A stretch of 64,000 nt of DNA from an uncultured Pseudovibrio sp. (lineage in GTDB: Bacteria; Pseudomonadota; Alphaproteobacteria; Rhizobiales; Stappiaceae). Under the pieces are notes generated by a model that made no database searches, had not been told where the DNA came from, and worked only from the letters and a program-made list of their open reading frames with translations. Shown one piece after another: positions 1 to 8,739 of the stretch (positions within the stretch are counted from its first letter, which is position 1; each line of letters starts with the position of its first letter). The DNA is taken from contig CANMBS010000030.1 in NCBI GenBank assembly GCA_947496145.1, positions 1 through 64,000 on the forward strand, read 5' to 3'. The position numbers and the translations under genes are program-made.

Positions 1-31
1 TTTTCGCCCCATAAAGTCCTCCTGATCTTAG

Positions 32-815
32 AGTATCAGAAGGCTCTCCACTTTTCCTGAGCCAGTCCAGACTGCGAAGGTCAGACAAGAGTTGCTTGCT
101 GTCTATCATCTGCGCAATGAGATCGAGCATATCGCTGAGGCAGATCCTGTGGCCAGAAAACATATAAAGCAGCTTGATACCGCCTACAACGTAGCAGAAG
201 AAACGCTTACCTCTTTTGAAGCTGAAGAAACGGTAGACCCTGAACGCAGCTTTGAAGTGATAGATGTCTAAATTCAGGTTATGAGAACCTGTCTGGATAA
301 AATCGAAGCAATCGCAGTAAAAATCCAAAAGCAGCGCTGGAAACAAAAGACGACAATACTTGCCAGGTAAATTGGATCATTGCGGAATGAACTCATGATT
401 ATGAGCGGTCAGGTCAGTGAATTTAAAGACCCGTATGAACGAGAGACCTTCGAGAAACTTGTGACTGAGCTGAGTGAAATCGCCAAAGACCTCCAGATAT
501 GTTTGGTTAATAAGGATTTCACCAGCTGCGAGAAACTGCTGGTTAAGGGCCAGGTCCGTATTGATAAAGGAAAGAAACTTTTACACGCAGGAAAGAGAAG
601 AAATATGGCATTGGCAAATTGCTAGATTTTGGTTAGCCCGTGCCAATGACGATACGGAATTACTGAAGGGAGTCCAGTGTTTCAAATCCCTCCTCAATGC
701 ACGTGCAATAATTTTTTTGATCTACCACAAAAATAGGATAATTCTTGCGAAGAACGGGCTGGACTTACTGACTAAAACCCTTACCGTAGCGGTAGAACAG
801 AGGGATTATGCGTAA
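32..815 (+). pseudogene. Decayed gene of unknown function
   Basis: One reading frame stays coding-like (charged, helix-rich, Glu/Lys-rich) from about 32 to 625 but is broken by stops at 269-271, 368-370 and 623-625. The coding character then seems to move to another frame that ends at 815. No ATG with a ribosome binding site heads the first part, and the pieces at 281 (ATG) and 380 (TTG) are too short to be convincing genes. I read this as the remains of one protein of about 250 residues, possibly a small helical protein. I do not recognise the family. The frame-shift interpretation is inference. Confidence 0.4.
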
Positions 816-863
816 GGTATACATTTCAAACCTCTTAATTATACCATAATCAGGGAAGGTCTC

Positions 864-2672
864 ATGAAGCGTTTTTTACTTGTGTTGCCTGTGCTTTCAC
901 TTGCGCTCATTCCGCTGAGTGCAGCGCAGGCTGAGGGGGAGAAGGCCGTTACGGTTGAGGATGCGAAGGCGTTTATCGAGTCTTCAGAAAAAGCCATTCA
1001 GGAAATCGGCGAGGAAGCTGGCCGCATCGCGTGGGTTAATGCTAACTTTATCACTTATGACACCAACTGGCTGAACGCTTTAATGTCCGAGCGGACCACG
1101 AAGCTATACGTTACCCTCGCCAACCAGACGAAACAGTTTGATGGGCTCGATCTTCCGCCGGACCTTGCCCGTAAGATGAAGCTGCTGAAGCTGAATCTGA
1201 CGCTGCCAGCTCCTGAAAACGATCCTGATAAGATCAGGAAACTTGCTCAGCTCAACACCACGATGGAAACCATCTACGGCACAGGCAAGTATGAAATTGA
1301 TGGTGAGGAACTGTCTCTTTCCAAGCTCAGCCGCATTATGGCAACAAGCCGCGACTATGATAAATTGCTGGAGGTATGGAAAGGATGGCGCACTGTCTCT
1401 CCGCCTATGAAAGACATGTACGCGGAGATGGTTGGCATCGCGAACCAGGGTTCTCAGGAACTCGGTTTCAAAGACACCGGCTCTATGTGGCGTTCCAAGT
1501 ACGATATGGAACCGGATGATTTTCGTCAGGATGTTGATCGCTTATGGGGCGAAGTGAAACCGCTTTATGACAGTCTGCACTGCTACGTGCGCGGCAGGTT
1601 AGTGGACCATTACGGCGCCGATAAAGTGCCTGCAAATGGGCCAATCCCTGCGCATTTACTGGGTAACATGTGGGCGCAATCCTGGGGAAACATTTATCCG
1701 CTGGTTGCTGCTGATGAGGATGAGCAGGGCTATGATCTGACCAAACTTCTCGAAGAGCAGAATTACACGCCGTTGAAAATGGTGCAGACGGCGGAAGGTT
1801 TTTTCACTTCACTTGGTTTTGACCCGCTGCCTGAGACATTCTATGAACGCTCTTTGATCACCGAGCCGCGTGATCGTGATGTGCAGTGTCATGCATCCGC
1901 CTGGAACGTGGACGGCAAAGAGGATCTGCGCATCAAGATGTGCACCGAGGTGACCGGGGAGGACTTCAATACGGTTCATCATGAGCTGGGTCACAACTTC
2001 TACCAGCGCGCTTACAATCATCAATCACCAATGTATCAGGATGATCCGAATGACGGGTTTCATGAGGCGATTGGCGATATGGTGAGCCTTTCCATTACGC
2101 CTAAGTATCTGAAACAGATTGGTCTTCTGCCTTTGGATGCGTCAGAAGAGGTAAACACCAACATCCTGTTGGCACAGGCGCTGGACAAAATTGCATTTCT
2201 GCCATTTGGCCTGTTGGTGGACCAGTGGCGCTGGAAGGTGTTCAACGGTGAGCTGACACCGGAGACCTACAATGACGGGTGGTGGGAGCTTCGAGAGAAG
2301 TATCAAGGTGTCACAGCACCGGTTGAGCGGGCAGCGGATGCGTTTGATCCAGGTGCCAAGTATCATATTCCAAACAATGTGCCGTACACCCGCTACTTCC
2401 TCGCACATATCTTCCAGTTCCAGTTCTACCGCGAGGCTTGTCGCATCGCAGGCTGGGAAGGGCCACTGGCGGCGTGTTCCATCTATGGCAACAAGGAAGT
2501 TGGCGAGAAATTCAACGCGATGCTGGAAACAGGAGCCGCTCTGCCGTGGCAGGACAGCCTGGAAGCCTTCACCGGGAGCCGTGAGGCCGATGCAACCGCG
2601 ATTCTTGAATATTTTGCACCAATCAAAGCCTATCTGGATGAGCAGAACAAAGGCAAATCCTGCGGCTGGTAG
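864..2672 (+). CDS. Peptidase M2 family (ACE-like) peptidyl-dipeptidase, exported
   Basis: 602 aa zinc metallopeptidase of the angiotensin-converting-enzyme family (M2), which removes dipeptides from the C termini of oligopeptides. Residues 1-23 form a typical signal peptide ending in an Ala-rich cleavage site, so the enzyme should act in the periplasm. The zinc site is intact: HELGH at residues 373-377, and the third ligand Glu401 in GFHEAIGD exactly 24 residues after the second His, as in ACE. Length matches single-domain bacterial M2 enzymes. ATG at 864 follows an AAGGTCTC ribosome binding site. It stands alone, followed by a rho-independent terminator at 2727-2754. Likely role is peptide scavenging. 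Confidence 0.93.
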   Translation: MKRFLLVLPVLSLALIPLSAAQAEGEKAVTVEDAKAFIESSEKAIQEIGEEAGRIAWVNANFITYDTNWLNALMSERTTKLYVTLANQTKQFDGLDLPPDLARKMKLLKLNLTLPAPENDPDKIRKLAQLNTTMETIYGTGKYEIDGEELSLSKLSRIMATSRDYDKLLEVWKGWRTVSPPMKDMYAEMVGIANQGSQELGFKDTGSMWRSKYDMEPDDFRQDVDRLWGEVKPLYDSLHCYVRGRLVDHYGADKVPANGPIPAHLLGNMWAQSWGNIYPLVAADEDEQGYDLTKLLEEQNYTPLKMVQTAEGFFTSLGFDPLPETFYERSLITEPRDRDVQCHASAWNVDGKEDLRIKMCTEVTGEDFNTVHHELGHNFYQRAYNHQSPMYQDDPNDGFHEAIGDMVSLSITPKYLKQIGLLPLDASEEVNTNILLAQALDKIAFLPFGLLVDQWRWKVFNGELTPETYNDGWWELREKYQGVTAPVERAADAFDPGAKYHIPNNVPYTRYFLAHIFQFQFYREACRIAGWEGPLAACSIYGNKEVGEKFNAMLETGAALPWQDSLEAFTGSREADATAILEYFAPIKAYLDEQNKGKSCGW

Positions 2673-2726
2673 ACCAGCAAGGTAATCCTGCCGGCCTTGA
2701 TGCCCTACAAGTCCGCTGGATATTAA

Positions 2727-2754
2727 CAAACCCCGTCTTTCATGGCGGGGTTTG
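2727..2754 (+). terminator. Rho-independent terminator after the M2 peptidase
   Basis: CAAACCCCG at 2727-2735 pairs perfectly with CGGGGTTTG at 2746-2754 around a 10-nt loop, with a T-rich stretch at the 3' side. It lies 55 bp after the stop codon of the M2 peptidase. Confidence 0.85.
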
Positions 2755-2881
2755 TTTGCCTTGGGCTTTCTCAATGTGCTGATTTGCAATCTGGGGGCGC
2801 TGCAAAATTATCGATGTACTATCCCGTTGTTCGTCTGCCGCTGGCATCAATTTGACCTGAACTGGGCCACAAAAGCTTCCT

Positions 2882-2999
2882 TCAAGCGCATTTGGGGGAG
2901 ATAAATTTGTCGGCAAACATCGGCTTAGACGCAACGTCCTGATTTTTCAAAATGCGGGTCAGTAAACGCTTGGCAGCCTTACTATTGGGTTTCAGCTTC
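2882..2999 (-). pseudogene. Fragment of IS6-family transposase
   Basis: The minus strand reads KPNSKAAKRLLTRILKNQ and then a passage with ADK before a stop at 2882-2884. This resembles the central DDE region of IS6-family transposases (N-KAA-RLL-R--K, then TDKL-SY). Only about 40 codons survive and the rest of the 2673-3005 gap is not readable as protein. It lies directly next to the LysR gene, so the LysR/TDT pair is bounded by transposon debris on both sides. Family call is from motif memory only. Confidence 0.45.
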
Positions 3000-3005
3000 C
3001 TAACC

Positions 3006-3902
3006 TCACTCCCCTTTTCCTAATGCCCAGTTGTGTGTGAACTCCTTGAAAGACTGGAAGATTGGGCTATGGTACTTCTCGATGTTGTAGACAAGGGAAA
3101 ATTGCCGGATCATTTTTCTCTTTAATGGCACGATGTTCAGTTTTCTTTCCGCAACTGCGTGAGCAACACAGCGTCGGGACAGGAGTGAATATCCCAGTCC
3201 GGCAACGACAGCATTCACAATTGCTGTTGAACTATTAAGTTCAAACACCTCCGTCCATGTTTCTAAGTTAGAGCCGATTTCTCTCAGGAAGTATTCACGT
3301 GTCCCAGAACCCGGTTCGCGTAGGATCCACGGCTTATTTTCCAGATCTGAGAGTTGGACAGGGCAGATTTCTCGGGCACATTGATTGGTGGCGCACACAA
3401 CCACCATCTCGTCCGCCATCCATGGTTCTGTGACCAGCCTGCTATCATTGGTTTTTGCCTCAATGAAACCAAGGTCCAGTTCAAAGTCTAACAGCATCTG
3501 GCAGATCTTTGAGGAGTTAAACAGACTAAGGGACTGATGCAGGTAACCAGTTGCTTTTCGGAAATCTCCAAGCAAAGTGGGTAGCAAATGGTTGCCAATG
3601 GTATAGCTGGAACCTATGCGTAAATTACCGTTGGTTGAATCCTCTCCTTCAAAAATTTGACTAATGGCATCCGCCCGGTCCAATAGTTCGTCAGCAAGTG
3701 GAAGCAACCGTCGGCCTTGCTCATTCAGGAGCAACTGTTTATTGGCCCGATCAAACAGCTTCCGATCAAGCTGGCGTTCTAACTCAGCAAGAGCCATAGA
3801 GATGGCAGACTTAGTGAGGAATAACTTTTCAGCTGCTGCTGTGATACTGCCTTCCTGAGTGATTGATATGAATACTTTTAGCTGTCTGAGTGTTATATTC
3901 AT
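3006..3902 (-). CDS. LysR-family transcriptional regulator
   Basis: 298 aa. Residues 1-60 are the winged helix-turn-helix of the LysR family (QLKVFISITQEGSITAAAEK, then SAISMALAELERQLDRKLFDR). The remainder is the two-lobed LysR effector domain of normal length. The gene is divergent from the TDT-family exporter at 4056, so it most likely regulates that gene and itself in response to a small organic acid (inference). A LysR-type inverted repeat lies between them at 3951-3969. Confidence 0.93.
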   Translation of the reverse strand: MNITLRQLKVFISITQEGSITAAAEKLFLTKSAISMALAELERQLDRKLFDRANKQLLLNEQGRRLLPLADELLDRADAISQIFEGEDSTNGNLRIGSSYTIGNHLLPTLLGDFRKATGYLHQSLSLFNSSKICQMLLDFELDLGFIEAKTNDSRLVTEPWMADEMVVVCATNQCAREICPVQLSDLENKPWILREPGSGTREYFLREIGSNLETWTEVFELNSSTAIVNAVVAGLGYSLLSRRCVAHAVAERKLNIVPLKRKMIRQFSLVYNIEKYHSPIFQSFKEFTHNWALGKGE

Positions 3903-3950
3903 TTCAAACTAAGATCTCCAAGGGAGTGTTTTATTTTTTCGTTCAGATTT

Positions 3951-3969
3951 ATTGAACATACCATTCAAT
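3951..3969. promoter_or_regulatory. Candidate LysR operator
   Basis: ATTGAA-N7-TTCAAT inverted repeat containing a T-N11-A core, in the 153-bp divergent region between the LysR gene and the TDT transporter gene. Position and form are typical for LysR binding sites; binding is inferred. Confidence 0.5.
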
Positions 3970-4055
3970 ATATTCAAGTATCAATAACAAAGCAAATACA
4001 CTAAGACGGCGGTTGCATAATTACGTTATACCCCATCTAGTTATTGGTTTTCCTC

Positions 4056-5030
4056 ATGAATTCACTCCAGTTAAAGCTTGCAAAAGTTCTTGCTCCTCTT
4101 GGAGGCCTAGCCCTGGGCATATCAAGCCTTGGATGGACACTAGAAAATACCGGAAATTTTGGAGGAGTATTACAACTCACGGGCGCAGCAATCGCCAGCG
4201 TCCTGCTTTTACTTCTTTTGGGAAAGTTTTTCCTTGCCCATACAGTTGTTCTTGAAGAGCTGAAACACCCGGTTGTTGGAAGTGTTTTGCCTACCACAGC
4301 AATGTCTATCATGATCATCGCCAATGCTTACTCCAGACTCAACTATAGTTTCGGTATAAGCCTCTGGCTTTTCGGCATTGTTCTGCATCTGGCATTATTA
4401 ATTGGGTTTATCTACCATCATTCGCAGAGCATGAAGCTACAGCAAATGGTACCCAGTTGGTTTATTCCACCTGTTGGGGTTATTGTAGCGGCGTTTGCCT
4501 TTCCCGGAGGGGCATTCGAGGGACTGGCTCATACCCTGTTCTGGTTCGGCCTCATTTCCTATGGGGCGATGCTTCCCGTTATGCTGTATCGTTTGATTTT
4601 CCATCCAGAAGTGCCCGACCCAGCGAAACCGACCATCGCGATTCTTGCCGCTCCAGCAAGTTTGTCACTTGCAGGATATCTCCACCTGATCTCTGAGCCC
4701 TCCGTAATTCTTGTAGCGGTTCTCGGGGGTGTCGGGGTTATGATGACAGCCTTGATTTATCTCGCACTTTTCAAGCTTTTTCGCTTGCCATTTTCTCCTG
4801 CATTCTCTGCCTTTACATTTCCATTGGTGGCCGGAGCCTCCGCGTTGTTCAAGCTTGCACATTGGATGACTTCACTCAACCTGCAGGAAACACTGGTAAG
4901 TCAGGTCAGAGGACTTGCATATCTGGAGCTTTATGTCGCCACCGTGGTCGTACTTTATGTAGTTTACAAGTACACAATGCATTTTGCTCCAGCTTTACTG
5001 CCTTCGAGAAAAGTCCGGTCGGTACAATAA
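4056..5030 (+). CDS. TDT/SLAC1-family exporter (TehA-like)
   Basis: 324 aa polytopic inner-membrane protein with about ten hydrophobic helices, in the tellurite-resistance/dicarboxylate transporter (TDT, SLAC1) family. Members are anion channels or exporters of small acids, sulfite or tellurite-related compounds. The VPSWFIPPVGVIVAA stretch near residue 140 is characteristic of the family. An in-frame TTG at 4044 lies upstream, but ATG at 4056 gives the usual N terminus; neither has a clear ribosome binding site. It is divergent from the LysR gene, its likely regulator. The substrate cannot be told from sequence. Confidence 0.85.
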   Translation: MNSLQLKLAKVLAPLGGLALGISSLGWTLENTGNFGGVLQLTGAAIASVLLLLLLGKFFLAHTVVLEELKHPVVGSVLPTTAMSIMIIANAYSRLNYSFGISLWLFGIVLHLALLIGFIYHHSQSMKLQQMVPSWFIPPVGVIVAAFAFPGGAFEGLAHTLFWFGLISYGAMLPVMLYRLIFHPEVPDPAKPTIAILAAPASLSLAGYLHLISEPSVILVAVLGGVGVMMTALIYLALFKLFRLPFSPAFSAFTFPLVAGASALFKLAHWMTSLNLQETLVSQVRGLAYLELYVATVVVLYVVYKYTMHFAPALLPSRKVRSVQ

Positions 5031-5041
5031 AACTCAACAGG

Positions 5042-5066
5042 CATCACACGATCATTTCGTGTGATG
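5042..5066 (+). terminator. Hairpin terminator after the TDT exporter
   Basis: CATCACACGA (5042-5051) and TCGTGTGATG (5057-5066) form a perfect 10-bp stem with a 5-nt loop, 11 bp past the stop codon. The trailing sequence is only weakly T-rich. Confidence 0.6.
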
Positions 5067-5287
5067 TCTGTTCCAGCAGTGCAGACATATAGCATCTACC
5101 GCAACAGAAAGTGATCTGCTTTCCATTGCAGGAGCAGCCAGTGGGAGTAAACCCAAGGAGGAGCTGACTTAAAGAGGCGCTGGCGGAGCATTAAATTGAG
5201 ATCAGTTGCAAGCTGTGGCGAGCATCCGGTGAAGGAAGTCTGAAAATTTGAGTTGGCCCGTGTTACACTGACTTATCAGCGTAACAC

Positions 5288-5910
5288 CATGGGATAAGGT
5301 CGTTTAGGCCGATGATCTTATGATCCGCGATTTGCGCCAGACCCTACGTAAGCCATGCTTGAGGATCCACGTTATTGAGCTTATCGGTTTTGATGGGAGT
5401 ATAAGCGATAGCTACTACTTCTCCTTCGCCCTAAGAACCCATAAAAGGATAATTTCTCCACCCAAGAGCCACTGGCCTCATTGCTCGCTTGGAACAATTA
5501 TTGTCGAGTTCCAGATGGCCATTATCGTGATAGCGTCGCGCTTTAGGCCGACGCGCGATGAATAGCGGATTGCCCAAGCCAGAGCTGACTTGCCGTGCAT
5601 TCTTGCAGTTGCGTATGTAGCCAGTCTCATAAAGTATCGAAGATGGAATTTACTTGTTTTTTACTCCTGCTTCACCCGCTCCGGAATCAGTTTGCCACGC
5701 GCCTGTTTCTCAAGCTCGTAGAGTTTGCGATCCGCTGGATGGCTTCGCTCGCTATATTTGAGCCTTACGAGGTGTAAACATTATCGAACTTGCGACGCCT
5801 ATGCGCCATGCAGGTCATTTCTACAACCTTGTCTTTTGCAAACAATGCTTTGAAGCCAGTATAACCATCGGCATGGATCCAGCCTTTGCAGCCGCTTAAA
5901 GCAGCGTGGC
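5288..5910 (-). pseudogene. IS66-family transposase (TnpC) remnant
   Basis: The minus strand holds the C-terminal part of an IS66 TnpC transposase in order: GWIHADGYTGFKALF, MAHRRRKFDNVY, IASEAIQRIA, ELEKQARGK, LELDNN then RAMRPVALG, and the C-terminal NNVDPQAWLT then ADHKI--LNDLIPW. The frame is broken by at least three stops (for example after DNVYTS and after PFMGS) and by a frameshift near 5725. The N-terminal half and both ends of the element are missing. It is certainly inactive. 5067-5287 holds no recognisable gene. Confidence 0.8.
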
Positions 5911-5982
5911 ATTACTCTGAACTCTGCATCTTTTGGGGTTCTATTAATCGGCTGTGATTCACAGATATGAGGAGGATTTCTC

Positions 5983-6129
5983 ATGTCAACACCACTTTCG
6001 ATTGATCTTCGAGACCATTTTCGCAAACTCGTTGAAATTAGTGAGCAGGAAGCTGCCCGGCGGCTTCTGATTCCAGGTATCGTCAATTTAACTTCGGCAC
6101 CAACTTTGATGAGTCAACGAGGACTATGA
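5983..6129 (+). pseudogene. IS630-type transposase N-terminal stub
   Basis: ATG at 5983 follows a GGAGGA ribosome binding site and reads MSTPLSIDLRDHFRKLV, then EQEAARRLLI. This resembles the first helix-turn-helix of IS630-type transposases (LSMDLRER, then AARRLxIS). Similarity stops at about 6075, exactly where the left terminal repeat of the IS6-family element begins, so the gene was cut by that insertion. The last 17 codons belong to the inserted element. Confidence 0.55.
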
Positions 6130-6838
6130 CCTCAGCTCCGATCAGTAACAAACGTCATTGGTTCCTGCCTCAGATCATTGCCATGTTGTTTGGCTTTACC
6201 ATCGCTTTTCGCTCGGTCTGCGCGAGGTGAAGAGGTGCCACTGGTATCCTGTCGTATGAGACCATTCGCAAGTTGGGGGGCAAGTTCGACCTGACATACG
6301 TTCGCCAGCTGCGGCGCAAGAGAGCAGCGATCTCAATTGTTTGGTATCTTGATGAAGTTGTGTTCATGATCCAAGGGCGACGATACTATCTGCGGCAGCC
6401 GGTTGATCAGGACGTTTATATTCTCGACAAAATCCGTCAGAAACGGCGTAATACAAAGACTGCGAAGCGCTTGCGACCCGCCCTCTATCGAAGCAAGGAA
6501 TTGATAACTACAGACAAGCCGGTTCTTATGGCGCCGCAAAAACGTAAGGTGAGCCGCCTGTTGAGCACCGTAGTCACAAAGGCTCAACAATCGCGCGCAG
6601 AACTCGCATTTGCCTTTGCAAAAACGCGAGTGCGCCATGCAGAAGTTCAAGTTGCCGGGCCACCTTCTCCGGTTTGCGCAATCTCTTCGTTCCCCCTCAC
6701 TTCTAACGCTCTGCAATCGACATTCACCTTCATCGCATCAACGCTTTCGCTCAATGGCAACAAGCTGCAATGCTTGACGCTTAAAATACACCTAAAGAAA
6801 ATCATTGCGACCAGAATTCAGGTTAAATTGACGGCACC
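6076..6838 (+). mobile_element. Inactive IS6-family insertion sequence
   Basis: Left end 6076-6093 (GGTATCGTCAATTTAACT) and the complement of the right end 6821-6838 (GGTGCCGTCAATTTAACC) match at about 15 of 18 positions, giving a 763-bp element, close to the usual 0.8 kb of IS6-family elements. The single transposase starts at 6126 (MTSAPISNKRHWFLPQ). It shows family landmarks (SYETIRK, WYLDEVV, GRRYYL, RRNTKTAKRL, NNRAENSH, ECAMQKFKLPG), but has an in-frame stop near 6228 and frameshifts near 6540. I see no convincing 8-bp target duplication (flanks TGATTCCA and CAGTGCCA), so the insertion is old or rearranged. Confidence 0.72.
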
Positions 6839-7194
6839 CAGTGCCAATTTCACCGTACTTCTTCTTTCAGCGATAGGTTTGCTCAGTCACACTGATCTGC
6901 CGGATCGCGTCTATGCGTGACGCACCTTGCCCTATCAGGACATTAACTTGCCATGACTTAAAGACAATCTCCTCTGGCTTAGGTCTCTTGCCTCCCATAT
7001 CTGATCCTTCGTTTTCCTGATCATAAACGTAAACCACTTCTATGGGGAGCTCAAATCATAATTCACCAAAGATCCGTAGTTTCAGGACAGCCTAGGGATG
7101 TAAAACAAGTGAAATCTAACTGGAGCTTATCTTAATACGAAACCTTAGGGGATTTGTTGTCTAACCTTTGGGAAACAAGCAATCCGAGGGTTCC
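6839..7194. other. Intergenic remnant with no recognised gene
   Basis: About 350 bp between the dead IS6 element and the flavin monooxygenase. Short open stretches exist but show no family motif or ribosome binding site. It probably holds transposon debris and the monooxygenase promoter. Confidence 0.4.
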
Positions 7195-8445
7195 ATGACG
7201 ACTAATACTGCAATCATTGGAGCAGGGCCAACTGGACTGACAGCCGCGATTGAGCTGAAGCGGCAGGGTGTGAAACCAACTATTTACGAAGCACGAAACT
7301 GCGTTGGGGGACAATGGGCCTATGAAATGGTGGTCGATGAACCTGCTGACGTTCGCACCCCACAACGGCAAAGTATTTCATCCGCCATGTATCCTCGTCT
7401 GACGGCGAATCTCCCCAAACGAGCGATGCAGCTTAGTGATTTCAAACTACCTGATGAACTCACTTTATTTCCGAGCAGAGTGGATGTGCTTGATTACCTT
7501 GACGCCACAGCCAAGCAAGCTGGCCTCATCCCTCTTATAAGGTTTAACAGGCCTGTTCAGAAGATCATCAAGACACATCAGGGCTGGTGCGTGAGCACTG
7601 CGGCAGGTGCGGATTTCTATTCGCATGTCATCATTGCAACTGGTAAAGACAGTTACCCGAATATTCCAGGAATTAAGGGGCTTGATCGTTTTGTTGGCTC
7701 CGTCACTCATTCTCAGTCTTATCGGCTTCCCAATCTCTACCAAGGTAATAAGATAGTACTTGTCGGAGCTTGTGTCTCATCAGAGGACATATCGTTGGAT
7801 TTAAGTTCGTATGCAGAACGAGTTTACATCTGCGGCACATTTCCGCCAGACGGGCACAAATGTTATATCCGAGATGGGTTATATGGCCCCAAACGCAACA
7901 TCAGTCAGCACGCACGGCCTCAAAGGGTTGGATCACACAACGTGTTGTTGCAAGATGGAGAGGTTCTTTCCAATGTAGATGCCATCATTTTATGCACGGG
8001 GTACATCTACAATTTCCCTTTCCTCGGGGAGGGTCTCAAAGGCCTGGAGCTCAGAGGCTTTTCCTTCGGCCCACTTTATATGAACATGTTTTATCCAACA
8101 GACCCAACACTCATTTTTCTCGGTTTACCAAGGTTTACGGTGCACTTTGCCAATGTTTATTTGCAAAGCCGCTTCTGTGCAAAAGTGCTGAGTGGGGAAC
8201 TCAAGCTACCGCCTGCGAATGAAATACAACAGGAACTTCAATCGGAAGAGTGTGTGCTACAAAAGAGCCCTTCCAAACTAGATGAATATCATAACCTTGT
8301 TTTTGCGAGTATGCGGAGGCTCTCAGAATTAACCGGGGAACCTCATTTGGATTGGAGCGGTTTTCTGCGCACGCTGAACAATCACAAGCGACAATACCAG
8401 CAAGATTATCGCCAATATCCTTTCACCTATGATTTGAAAGAGTGA
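7195..8445 (+). CDS. Flavin-containing monooxygenase-like FAD/NADPH oxidoreductase
   Basis: 416 aa soluble flavoprotein. The N-terminal FAD-binding Rossmann motif GAGPTG is at residues 9-14, followed by a GGQWAYE segment resembling the FMO GGxW motif. The FMO fingerprint FxGxxxHxxxY is present as FVGSVTHSQSY. The second nucleotide-binding motif is degenerate (GACVSSED instead of GxGxSGxD), so NADPH binding may be altered. A TTG start at 7168 is possible, but ATG at 7195 gives the canonical N terminus. The family oxygenates soft nucleophiles (N or S atoms, e.g. trimethylamine) or ketones; the substrate is unknown. It stands alone beside the IS remnants, so recent acquisition is possible. Confidence 0.8.
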   Translation: MTTNTAIIGAGPTGLTAAIELKRQGVKPTIYEARNCVGGQWAYEMVVDEPADVRTPQRQSISSAMYPRLTANLPKRAMQLSDFKLPDELTLFPSRVDVLDYLDATAKQAGLIPLIRFNRPVQKIIKTHQGWCVSTAAGADFYSHVIIATGKDSYPNIPGIKGLDRFVGSVTHSQSYRLPNLYQGNKIVLVGACVSSEDISLDLSSYAERVYICGTFPPDGHKCYIRDGLYGPKRNISQHARPQRVGSHNVLLQDGEVLSNVDAIILCTGYIYNFPFLGEGLKGLELRGFSFGPLYMNMFYPTDPTLIFLGLPRFTVHFANVYLQSRFCAKVLSGELKLPPANEIQQELQSEECVLQKSPSKLDEYHNLVFASMRRLSELTGEPHLDWSGFLRTLNNHKRQYQQDYRQYPFTYDLKE

Positions 8446-8491
8446 TTGGCGCACTCAGTTCCTACGACAAAATTCCCTTGCAAATATACAA

Positions 8492-8508
8492 TACATATAC
8501 GATATGTA
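8492..8508. promoter_or_regulatory. Palindromic operator candidate upstream of the ParD-like gene
   Basis: TACATAT-ACG-ATATGTA, a 17-bp perfect palindrome with a 3-nt centre, 24 bp before the ParD-like start codon in an AT-rich promoter region. Ribbon-helix-helix antitoxins autoregulate through such sites, so this is the likely self-binding operator (inference). Confidence 0.5.
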
Positions 8509-8532
8509 CATTAATCACATAAGGTATTGTCC

Positions 8533-8739
8533 ATGGGTATTGTCAAGATCTCCGATAATCTGCATGAAGATATTCGAAAAGCCAGTACGGTAATGTCTCG
8601 CTCTATCAATGCACAAGCAGAGTTCTGGATAAAAATAGGTATGTTGGCGGAGTTGAATCCAAACCTCACATACCCGGAGCTGATCCAGCAACAACTTAAG
8701 TCCTGCGATCTTGTTCCACCAGAGGTGACAGAAACATGA
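8533..8739 (+). CDS. ParD-like antitoxin domain protein
   Basis: 68 aa, matching the ParD_like family (type II antitoxin-like, ribbon-helix-helix fold) along its whole length: MGIVKISDNLHEDIRKAS, then SRSINAQAEFWIKIGMLAELNP. The ATG at 8533 is preferred over TTG at 8527 because the family starts MGIVKIS. No ParE toxin follows. Instead the stop codon overlaps the start of a methionine aminopeptidase (ATGA at 8736), so the two are translationally coupled. It probably binds DNA and represses its own operon. Whether it also binds the aminopeptidase is unknown. Confidence 0.85.
   Translation: MGIVKISDNLHEDIRKASTVMSRSINAQAEFWIKIGMLAELNPNLTYPELIQQQLKSCDLVPPEVTET

Noticed and set aside
2142-2789. 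215-codon minus-strand open frame opposite the M2 peptidase
   Set aside because: Lies within the certain peptidase gene and its terminator; no recognisable domain.
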